Source: Patescibacteria group bacterium AH-259-L07 (GTDB lineage: Bacteria > Patescibacteriota > Patescibacteriia > UBA2591 > UBA6264). From it: 10,421 bases of DNA. Both the position numbers and the translations under genes were made by a program. The notes below the pieces were generated by a model. That model did no database searches and had not been told where the DNA came from. It was given only the letters and a program-made list of their open reading frames with translations. The DNA is taken from contig JALLOP010000047.1 of the NCBI GenBank assembly GCA_027718005.1, positions 1 to 10,421 of the forward strand. Direction: 5' to 3'. Shown piece after piece: positions 5,120-10,421 of this stretch (its first letter is position 1; each line of letters starts with the position of its first letter).

Positions 5120-5199
5120 GGTTCTTAAAACTTGGATAAAGATATCATTCCTTTCAAGCTTCAAGGTTCTTCCGAGCGAAGCGAGGAATGGTTCTTATT
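5120..5199 (+). repeat. Dispersed palindromic repeat unit in the leader of the deaminase-like gene
   Basis: GGTTCTTAAAACTTGGATAAA at the left, TTCAAGGTTCT near 5160-5170, an imperfect TTCC...GGAA hairpin around CGAAGC, then GGTTCTTATT. The order and wording match the unit at 2848-2917 inside the beta-propeller gene. It lies between the promoter and the ribosome binding site, and by chance the frame through it is open and joins the deaminase frame. Confidence 0.7.
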
Positions 5200-5221
5200 A
5201 ACCCTTAGACAGGAGGAAATA

Positions 5222-6289
5222 ATGAGTAATTGGGAGTTTAAAGCACTTCGGTTTAGTTCATCCGGGAAGCCAAAACTTGGATCACTTTCTGCTGAGCAAA
5301 TGGCAAGGAAAGACGATTATGTGCGAGCACTTAGCGAGGCTGGTAAATCTTTCATTTCAAAGCCAAGATTTTCTAATTACTTTGTAAGAGAAAGTATAAG
5401 TGTAAGAGGGTCTAAGCCATTGTTTGCTGGTAATATTGAATATGGATATTGTCAGGCATTACATGGAGAAGAAACAGCAGTTGCGGCATACCGTTCCAGG
5501 TATAAGGGAGAAAATTATAAACATATTGTATTAGGAATTGTGGCTGGTAGTAGGCCAGGTAGTATTGCAGCGCCATGCGGGAATTGTCGAGACATAATAC
5601 TTGATGAATTAATACTTGATGAGTTAGACACCGAGCTTGAAATTGTTTCAGGCATATCACAAGGCGGGTTAGCCATTGTTAGCAACATACAAGATTATTT
5701 ATTTGAAGATTTTTGTAGCATTCCCATAGCTCACTTCGCACAGGAATTACAACATCGTATAAGCGACTTTTTTCATGATGGTACGGTAGCAGAGAATATT
5801 CTAGATATAGCTGAATTTGCACAGACATTAGTATATGATGCGTACTCTCAGAAAGATATTCATCCTGAACGGAAATATAATACAGTAGTGTATGGGAGAT
5901 ATAGAGCATATGTTGGTGCTCATGATGGTATGTGCGATTTCCATCCGATTTATGCACTTCGTGATGCAGTTCGTCAGGCACGACGAAATAATGATCCATT
6001 TATCCGGTGCGTGCTTATCGCGGCCAAGGATTTTGGTGGAGGTGTACCTCATGTGATGTATAAAGACAGGCAGCATTTATTTGAACTGAATCTAGATGCA
6101 GAGTTATTATTGGATAAAGAACAGGATCCACCTGTGTATCTTATAACATACAAAGATGATTGTATTACGGGTGCTTGGAAAACAAGCGTAAAAGAATGGC
6201 TACCCATTCCGTTTAGCCCTCGTAGTTTTGGTCCTGAATTTATTGCTCATCACACTGAGTATCTTAAAAACAAGCAGGCGCAGTATTAA
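5222..6289 (+). CDS. Two-domain cytidine deaminase-like protein (second domain degenerate)
   Basis: The 355-residue product carries the nucleoside deaminase zinc site in its first half: G70-N-I-E73 (ribose-binding N and E), H81-G-E83 (His ligand and catalytic Glu) and P118-C119-G-N-C122 (Cys ligands). His rather than Cys as first ligand matches the dimeric E. coli-type cytidine deaminase, which likewise has a catalytic N-domain and an inactive C-domain. Here the second half repeats the layout without the ligands: Y230-V-G-A-H-D-G-M-C-D-F-H241-P-I has no Glu, and P276-H-V-M has no Cys pair. The expected role is hydrolytic deamination of cytidine or deoxycytidine in pyrimidine salvage, but the 60 extra residues compared with the E. 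coli enzyme leave the substrate open. A 15-bp tandem duplication (5597-5626) repeats ILDEL after the PCxxC helix. The ATG at 5222 follows CAGGAGG closely; an in-frame TTG at 5132 lies within the leader repeat and is rejected. Confidence 0.8.
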   Translation: MSNWEFKALRFSSSGKPKLGSLSAEQMARKDDYVRALSEAGKSFISKPRFSNYFVRESISVRGSKPLFAGNIEYGYCQALHGEETAVAAYRSRYKGENYKHIVLGIVAGSRPGSIAAPCGNCRDIILDELILDELDTELEIVSGISQGGLAIVSNIQDYLFEDFCSIPIAHFAQELQHRISDFFHDGTVAENILDIAEFAQTLVYDAYSQKDIHPERKYNTVVYGRYRAYVGAHDGMCDFHPIYALRDAVRQARRNNDPFIRCVLIAAKDFGGGVPHVMYKDRQHLFELNLDAELLLDKEQDPPVYLITYKDDCITGAWKTSVKEWLPIPFSPRSFGPEFIAHHTEYLKNKQAQY

Positions 6290-6307
6290 CCACTGCGCTT
6301 TTCTTTT
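6278..6307 (+). terminator. Terminator overlapping the 3' end of the deaminase-like gene
   Basis: GCGCAGT (6278-6284) pairs with ACTGCGC (6292-6298), followed by TTTTCTTTT. The stop codon is in the loop. Confidence 0.85.
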
Positions 6308-6357
6308 ACTCAAAAAATTTGCTATCAATGAGGAGATTTGATAAAATAGGAGTAACA

Positions 6358-7725
6358 ATGGCAAAAAACAATTTACAATTAGAAAAATTAACCGTGCCTT
6401 CTTCGGGGGACAGAATTAAAATAAGCGGCAGCAAGGTGAAGGCGTCTGATAACCCGATCATCGTTCTTATTGAAGGAGATGGTATTGGCAAGACTGTTAA
6501 TAATATTTTAGGGATAACTGCCTTGGCAAGGGAAGTCATAGATACGGCAGTAGAAGTCGCCTATGCTGGTGAAAGGACAATACATTGGCTCAAAGCGTAT
6601 GCAGGCGATACTGCCCGCAAACGTTATTATCCAAATCTTTCTGATGATGAATTTAAAACCATGTCGGCCAAAGACCAGAGAGGCGTATATCTTCCCAGTG
6701 ACACCTTAAAAGTAGTTGAATATTTTTCTATTGGGTTAAAAGGACCGTTAACGACCCCTATTGGCGGAGGGTTTAAAAGCATTAATGTTTATCTGCGGCA
6801 GTACTTTGATTTGTACGCTTGTGTAAGGCCAGTAAGATATTTTGCAGGCGTTCCTGCGCTGAATAAAAATGCAGTGCATTTTGATATGGTTGTTTTCAGA
6901 GAAAATCTTGAAGATGTATATGCAGGAATGGAATTTGAGCCAGGGAGCGACGAGGCACGTAAACTTCAAAAATTTTTAGAAAAAGAATTGGGTGAGACAT
7001 TTCATCATGGTTGGAATTATGGTCTTGGCATAAAACTAATGAGCGAGCAAGGATCAAAACAGTTGATTAGACGAGCAATAGAATATGCGCTTGATAAAGG
7101 ATATAAAACAGTCACCTTAATACATAAAGGTAATATCATGAAATATACGGAAGGAGCATTTAGAAAGTGGGGATATGAGTTGGCAAAAAAAGAGTTTTCA
7201 GATCAAGTGATTGCTGAACATGATATAAAAGGTACGCCCCCTCAAGGGAAAGTTATTATCAATGACAGAATTGCGGATTCAATGTTTTATCAAATTCAGA
7301 CCAGACCTCGAGAGTATGGCGTACTCGCCTGCCCTAACCTTAATGGAGATTATTTATCTGATGCGTTAGCAGCATTAGTGGGAGGATTAGGATTGGCACC
7401 GGGTGCAAATATAGGTGATCATTGTGCCTTATTTGAGGCAACGCACGGCACGGCTCCTAAATATACTGGCAAGGATGTTGCTAATCCTGCCTCTATAATG
7501 CTATCCGGCGCTCTCATGCTTGATTATATAGGGTGGAACAAAGCAGCAGAGCTCATACGATCGGGAATTACTGCAACCATTACACAAGCGGCTCAGATGG
7601 CGCAACTTGGTAAGAAGCCATTGCCCCTGACCTATGATTTGGCACGACAATATGATGGCTACACCGAAAGTGACGGGGCAAAAGCATCCACGTTTAAAGA
7701 TAAGGTAATACAAAACATGAAATGA
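6358..7725 (+). CDS. icd: NADP-dependent isocitrate dehydrogenase
   Basis: The 455-residue enzyme converts isocitrate and NADP+ to 2-oxoglutarate, CO2 and NADPH. It follows the E. coli enzyme throughout: substrate residues S141-I-N143-V-Y-L-R147, R157 and R181 with Y188 and K258; metal-binding D303, D331 and D335 (in NLNGDYLSDALAA); and the coenzyme loop HGTAPKY at 363-369. K368, Y369 and R430 match the NADP-selecting residues of the E. coli protein, so NADP is expected over NAD. S141 is the equivalent of the serine phosphorylated by AceK. The ATG at 6358 is chosen because AGGAG lies five bases upstream and the protein then begins like its relatives; TTG 6319 and ATG 6328 are in frame but less likely. 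The only DNA between the previous terminator and the start is about 50 bases, so the promoter must be very close or expression comes from read-through. Confidence 0.97.
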   Translation: MAKNNLQLEKLTVPSSGDRIKISGSKVKASDNPIIVLIEGDGIGKTVNNILGITALAREVIDTAVEVAYAGERTIHWLKAYAGDTARKRYYPNLSDDEFKTMSAKDQRGVYLPSDTLKVVEYFSIGLKGPLTTPIGGGFKSINVYLRQYFDLYACVRPVRYFAGVPALNKNAVHFDMVVFRENLEDVYAGMEFEPGSDEARKLQKFLEKELGETFHHGWNYGLGIKLMSEQGSKQLIRRAIEYALDKGYKTVTLIHKGNIMKYTEGAFRKWGYELAKKEFSDQVIAEHDIKGTPPQGKVIINDRIADSMFYQIQTRPREYGVLACPNLNGDYLSDALAALVGGLGLAPGANIGDHCALFEATHGTAPKYTGKDVANPASIMLSGALMLDYIGWNKAAELIRSGITATITQAAQMAQLGKKPLPLTYDLARQYDGYTESDGAKASTFKDKVIQNMK

Positions 7726-7763
7726 GCGCAAGACATAATGTAAGGTCTCGATTCTTGACTGTT

Positions 7764-7784
7764 ACACATTTCATGTGTTTTTTT
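7764..7784 (+). terminator. Terminator of icd
   Basis: ACACAT (7764-7769) pairs with ATGTGT (7773-7778) with a TTC loop and runs into seven T residues. Confidence 0.85.
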
Positions 7785-7787
7785 AAT

Positions 7788-7796
7788 TTATCCACA
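7788..7796 (+). promoter_or_regulatory. Perfect DnaA box (TTATCCACA) between convergent genes
   Basis: This exact TTATCCACA lies between the icd and ndh terminators, where no promoter is evident. It is one of three in the window. Confidence 0.45.
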
Positions 7797-7814
7797 TCAG
7801 AGGTTATGCAGTAT

Positions 7815-7854
7815 GGGGAAAATATAAAAAGATCGCCGTTTATAAGCGATCTTT
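7815..7854 (-). terminator. Terminator of ndh
   Basis: AAAGATCGC (7828-7836) pairs perfectly with GCGATCTTT (7846-7854). Read on the minus strand the hairpin is followed by a T-rich tail. It lies four bases beyond the ndh stop codon. Confidence 0.85.
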
Positions 7855-7858
7855 CTGT

Positions 7859-9016
7859 TCATTGCAAAGAACTGCGGAGCCAATCTGTCAAAATCCTCAG
7901 CTTATACCGAAACCCTGGAATTTTTCTCAAATAGACAATATGCCATACCCACCAGGCTGCCAGCCCCCAGATATATAAGACTTTATTCAAGAGGTGTGTT
8001 TTTACCTCTGCGCCTGCCATCCATCGCCCCAGAGAGAAAAGCATCCCTTTCGGCGTATACACAAAATTAGAGAGCGGATTGTTTAAAAGCAATGCGTTAA
8101 TATTTCTCGCAACAATCTTAGCTTGAGCAACCGTAACCTGGGCAGTCATAGGATAGCCATCAACAATATCTCCTAAGGCAAAAACAGATGGGTCTTTTTT
8201 GAGCTGTAGTGTTGGCAAAACCTTTAATCGGTTGGCACTACTTTTTGACTGCGATGGAGAAAAATCACAATCAACAGCCTTCACCCCCGCGGTCCAAATC
8301 GCACAATCAAATGAAATTGTCTCATCACTTGCAAGCTCAAGAGAATGCTTACGAACTTTTTTCACAGGAGCATGTAATCGCACTTCTACACCACGTTTCT
8401 TTAATGATCGTTTTGCAACATCTCTCAATCGGTCATTCGTATTTGGCAAAATATCATCCATGGCTTCCAAAAGTACAATCTCTGATACGTTTTTCCGCAG
8501 GGGAGCAAGCAGATCAGCAACTTCTGCAGTAATCTCCACTCCTGTTGCTCCGCCACCAATAACAACAATTCTACAACATAGACGAGAAGAGTCTCTCAAA
8601 ATCTTATACAGGCATGTTTTAAGATTTTGAGCGTCAGCTAATGTTTTAAGGGTAAGGAGCGATTCTGTTCCTGAAATACCAAAAAAGTTTACTGAAGCAC
8701 CCAATGCTACAACTAAGATCTCGTACTCAATATTACCAGCATCAGTCATAACTTTTTGGGATGAGGTATCAACGCGCACAACATCTGCATTGATAAACCG
8801 AGCGCCATGTCGTTTCAGAAAGTCAGAAAGAGTAATCTTTGAACTCTGAGCGCGTATCTTGTCTGAGACAACTTCATGCAAAAGCGGAGTAAACAAAAAG
8901 TGATCTTCACGACTCACGAGCGTAACATCAATTAATCTTTTCCTCATGGAGCGACGTAAACCTAAAAAGGTATAAAAGCCGCCAAAGCCACCGCCTAAGA
9001 TCACAACCTTTTTCAT
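7859..9016 (-). CDS. ndh: Type II NADH dehydrogenase (NDH-2)
   Basis: This 385-residue FAD enzyme passes electrons from NADH to quinone without pumping protons. The N-terminal FAD site is GGGFGG at 8-13, and the second Rossmann motif for NADH is VIGGGATGVE at 152-161. The second flavin-binding block is F279-A-L-G-D283 followed by TAQVTVAQAK at 291-300, and the quinone-side C-terminal part has the family's TPKG...SLG stretch at 321-330. A hydrophobic, Trp-rich segment (about 346-364) and basic amphipathic end fit monotopic membrane binding. Length is slightly below the usual 400-430 residues. The ATG has AGGAGG five bases upstream and a promoter at 9064-9091. It converges with icd. A member of the broader pyridine nucleotide-disulfide oxidoreductase family with another acceptor cannot be fully excluded. 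Confidence 0.92.
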   Translation of the reverse strand: MKKVVILGGGFGGFYTFLGLRRSMRKRLIDVTLVSREDHFLFTPLLHEVVSDKIRAQSSKITLSDFLKRHGARFINADVVRVDTSSQKVMTDAGNIEYEILVVALGASVNFFGISGTESLLTLKTLADAQNLKTCLYKILRDSSRLCCRIVVIGGGATGVEITAEVADLLAPLRKNVSEIVLLEAMDDILPNTNDRLRDVAKRSLKKRGVEVRLHAPVKKVRKHSLELASDETISFDCAIWTAGVKAVDCDFSPSQSKSSANRLKVLPTLQLKKDPSVFALGDIVDGYPMTAQVTVAQAKIVARNINALLLNNPLSNFVYTPKGMLFSLGRWMAGAEVKTHLLNKVLYIWGLAAWWVWHIVYLRKIPGFRYKLRILTDWLRSSLQ

Positions 9017-9063
9017 AGCTTCCTCCTGGTAAGGTAGATATAAACATGTAAAGATTTATTCTA

Positions 9064-9091
9064 AGTATAACAAGTTTCCCAAAATAAACAA
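9064..9091 (-). promoter_or_regulatory. Promoter of ndh
   Basis: On the minus strand TTGTTT (9086-9091), 16-base spacer, TATACT (9064-9069), about 50 bases upstream of the ATG. The -10 is good and the -35 weak. Confidence 0.6.
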
Positions 9092-9123
9092 GGGGCAGCA
9101 TTATGACATACTAAAGATTAGAC

Positions 9124-9213
9124 TTACCTCAACCTATTTTTAGTCAGGACTCAGGGATGGACGATACGAGAACCTGTTTGGTGGGGCTGGAGAATTAATT
9201 TGTATTTAAAATT
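9124..9213 (+). repeat. 90-base intergenic element, copy 1
   Basis: This shares with 10034-10123 the same ordered blocks: TTACCTC at the start, a T-rich stretch and GTCA, ACGAT at offset 37, G-A-A-C-C-T near offset 46, and TTTAAAATT at the end. Both copies are 90 bases long. It lies 66 bases upstream of the -35 of the 187-residue gene. GGTGGGG (9180-9186) can pair with CCCCACC (9234-9240) just beyond it. The rest of the 9017-9388 gap holds the ndh promoter, the next promoter and a leader. Confidence 0.55.
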
Positions 9214-9278
9214 GCGGCTTCTTAGTAATATTACCCCACCCTGCTGTCCAGTATATATTAAAATCTGCTATGTTGCTG

Positions 9279-9307
9279 TTGACAAAATCACAAATTTTTG
9301 TTATTAT
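9279..9307 (+). promoter_or_regulatory. Promoter of the 187-residue protein gene
   Basis: TTGACA (9279-9284), 17-base spacer, TATTAT (9302-9307). Transcription would start near 9314. Confidence 0.8.
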
Positions 9308-9319
9308 ATTAATAACAAT

Positions 9320-9355
9320 GTAGCATGGTGCTACGATCTGTCTCAAGTGAGACAG
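9320..9355 (+). promoter_or_regulatory. Double 5' leader hairpin, first with CATGGTG tip
   Basis: Hairpin one: GTAGCA (9320-9325), TGG loop, TGCTAC (9329-9334). Hairpin two: CTGTCTC (9338-9344), AAGT loop, GAGACAG (9349-9355). The first has the same TAG...CATGGTG...CTA wording as the leader hairpin at 4689-4713 and the same position just after the transcription start. Neither is followed by a T-run. Confidence 0.7.
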
Positions 9356-9388
9356 AGCGTTCGTTAATTTTAAGAATGGAGGAGAAAA

Positions 9389-9952
9389 ATGGATGTACTT
9401 ACCGGCGAAGGATTTATTTCTATCGGTGAAGACCCTTCATGGAAAGGCGTGCAAGTAAGGACTTCTATACCAGAATTGAAATCTTTGCTTACAAGCGAGA
9501 ATGTGATAGATTATGTCGGCAGAGATTCTGGTGATTACAGCGATCTTAAAAGACTCATGGACGATGATTATGTTGAGGATTTTCTTATTCGTAGTCTAGG
9601 AATGAGTGAAGTGGGTGGACTGAGTAATCTATTACGTGTTAAGGCAGCTTTAGTTCAGGGTGATGAAACGTATTATTCTTTGCGGGAAACAGTAAGAAGG
9701 CGTATAGATATAGTTAAAGCAATCAATATTGTTTTATTGTATCAAAAGGGAGGATGCGACGATCACAACGGTAGAGGGCCGTATGTTAGAATGGTAATGC
9801 CTCGTAAGCTTTATGATTATGAAGAGAGTCTTAGATATTTAGTTGAATATAATTTTGGTAAAGAGATGGACGCTGAAGAGAAAGGCTTTGCTCTTTTCGA
9901 TGTTTTTATAGACGCTTTTGAAGGTGTTGATCTGGCATGTATTACTGACTAA
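9389..9952 (+). CDS. Hypothetical protein, 187 residues
   Basis: I do not recognise this protein. It is soluble-looking, acidic and charged, with no signal peptide, membrane segment or cysteine cluster (cysteines near 123 and 184 only). The central part (about 50-115) is predicted helical, with a basic run R-R-R-I-D-I-V-K at 103-110, and a Gly/Asp/His turn (GGCDDHNGRG, 121-130) divides it from a C-terminal helical part with several acidic and aromatic residues. The ATG at 9389 is fixed by GGAGGAG five bases upstream, with its own promoter, double leader hairpin and terminator. Regulation through the leader is likely but unproven. Confidence 0.8.
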   Translation: MDVLTGEGFISIGEDPSWKGVQVRTSIPELKSLLTSENVIDYVGRDSGDYSDLKRLMDDDYVEDFLIRSLGMSEVGGLSNLLRVKAALVQGDETYYSLRETVRRRIDIVKAINIVLLYQKGGCDDHNGRGPYVRMVMPRKLYDYEESLRYLVEYNFGKEMDAEEKGFALFDVFIDAFEGVDLACITD

Positions 9953-9965
9953 CAAGCAGATAATT

Positions 9966-10002
9966 ACGTCTCCCTGTCTTTAATTAGCAGGAGGCGTTTT
10001 TT
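9966..10002 (+). terminator. Terminator of the 187-residue protein gene
   Basis: ACGTCTCCCTG (9966-9976) pairs with CAGGAGGCGT (9988-9997) with one G-U pair and one bulged C, running into six T residues. Confidence 0.85.
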
Positions 10003-10033
10003 ATTTATTTTTATAACCCCAAAAAGTGAGGGA

Positions 10034-10123
10034 TTACCTCGTTTTTTTTGGTCAATACGGGCTTTAGTGAACGATGTGGGAACCTATCTTAGACAGGTTG
10101 ATGATTGTTGAGCGTTTAAAATT
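10034..10123 (+). repeat. 90-base intergenic element, copy 2
   Basis: This is the diverged partner of 9124-9213, with block positions kept (ACGAT at offset 37, AACCT at offset 47, TTTAAAATT at the end). AACCT (10081-10085) can pair with AGGTT (10095-10099). It ends 23 bases upstream of the -35 of the 53-residue gene and just before a DnaA box. Confidence 0.55.
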
Positions 10124-10127
10124 ATAG

Positions 10128-10136
10128 TTATCCACA
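10128..10136 (+). promoter_or_regulatory. Perfect DnaA box (TTATCCACA) upstream of the zinc-ribbon gene
   Basis: This exact TTATCCACA lies nine bases upstream of the -35 box, the same distance as the box at 4595-4603 from its -35. The position suits regulation by DnaA. Confidence 0.55.
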
Positions 10137-10145
10137 ACAGCCTCA

Positions 10146-10174
10146 TTGAGTAAAAAGCTCATACATGATACAAT
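10146..10174 (+). promoter_or_regulatory. Promoter of the zinc-ribbon-like protein gene
   Basis: TTGAGT (10146-10151), 17-base spacer, TACAAT (10169-10174), followed by a leader of roughly 37 bases. Confidence 0.65.
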
Positions 10175-10217
10175 ATATGTGGTTACTAGACGTTCAACAT
10201 TCAAAAGGAGGATAAGA

Positions 10218-10379
10218 ATGAGCGATATTTGTGATGTATTCTTCGGGGAGCCTTGGGTTTGCACTAATCAGAAATGCAAAAATAAAGGAATTCCCATTAC
10301 AGTCCATACCTGCTCTAAGCATCCGCTAAAGGGAGTGGTAAAATGTCCTGTTTGCGGCAAGCCTGCGACGAAAAAGTAA
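10218..10379 (+). CDS. Small zinc-ribbon-like protein, 53 residues
   Basis: AAAGGAGG lies six bases before the ATG at 10218, which sets this start; the frame is open further upstream but only across the promoter. The protein has C15-x4-C20 and C43-P-V-C46-G, the two halves expected of a zinc ribbon with a knuckle-like second half, plus C5 and C32 and a His-rich middle (H30, H35). The C-terminus is basic. Zinc binding is likely; such ribbons serve nucleic acid or protein contacts, and no partner is shown. It is a single-gene unit; the 42 bases after it hold no clear terminator before the window ends. Confidence 0.8.
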   Translation: MSDICDVFFGEPWVCTNQKCKNKGIPITVHTCSKHPLKGVVKCPVCGKPATKK

Positions 10380-10421
10380 GATAGCAGTTATTCTACTGGA
10401 TCGCTGTAACTAAAAAGGCCG

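Noticed and set aside
5132..5221. TTG start adding 30 residues to the deaminase-like protein
   Set aside because: The segment is the dispersed repeat in the leader, and ATG 5222 has a good ribosome binding site. The open frame seems accidental.
7722..7934. 70-residue plus-strand frame after icd
   Set aside because: It spans two terminators and a DnaA box, runs into the ndh 3' end on the opposite strand, and has no ribosome binding site.
8199..8630. Plus-strand open frames opposite the NADH dehydrogenase gene
   Set aside because: They are antisense to a well-supported conserved gene and have no start signals.
6358..9016. UGA recoding as in some CPR lineages
   Set aside because: Both icd and ndh end at TGA with terminators just after, and no essential gene reads through TGA.

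Overview
The window looks like bacterial DNA from an AT-rich, streamlined genome. Most genes are single transcription units with a -35/-10 promoter, a strong AGGAGG-type ribosome binding site and a hairpin terminator. TGA is used as a stop (the icd and ndh genes both end in TGA), so this is not a UGA-recoded lineage. Small orphan proteins, a membrane-anchored Pro/Glu-rich protein with a cupredoxin-like end and many unrecognised genes fit a Patescibacteria (CPR)-type organism. That placement is an inference; there is no rRNA or marker gene here.

Left edge (1-1430): two one-gene units, both on the plus strand and without a Shine-Dalgarno sequence: a divergent YjbQ/UPF0047 protein and an HD-domain phosphohydrolase. 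Each is followed by a 110-140 base imperfect palindrome bounded by AAC...GTT, with short paired boxes next to the ends. This is the layout of integron gene cassettes with attC sites. No integrase lies in the window. Next (1456-3568) come two adjacent genes for N-terminally anchored envelope proteins: one with a Pro/Glu-rich linker and a cupredoxin-like domain without copper ligands, and a TolB-like beta-propeller with an in-frame block of palindromic repeats.

Middle (3569-6289): a large hairpin ending in what looks like the 3' end of a tRNA-Ser, a terminator, an unknown minus-strand gene, a divergent promoter region with a DnaA box, a 79-residue Cys-containing protein, and a two-domain cytidine-deaminase-like enzyme. 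The leader of the deaminase gene carries a copy of the repeat found inside the beta-propeller gene.

Right part (6358-10379): NADP-type isocitrate dehydrogenase (plus) and type II NADH dehydrogenase (minus) converge on two terminators. Two orphan genes follow, a 187-residue protein and a 53-residue zinc-ribbon-like protein. Each is preceded by a copy of a diverged 90-base intergenic element and its own promoter. Three perfect TTATCCACA boxes lie in intergenic DNA at 4595, 7788 and 10128.

The most unusual signals are the cassette-like left edge with its arm-in-arm inverted repeat, the palindromic repeat family that appears both inside a coding region and in a leader, the two leader hairpins with the same CATGGTG tip, the paired 90-base elements, and the scattered DnaA boxes.
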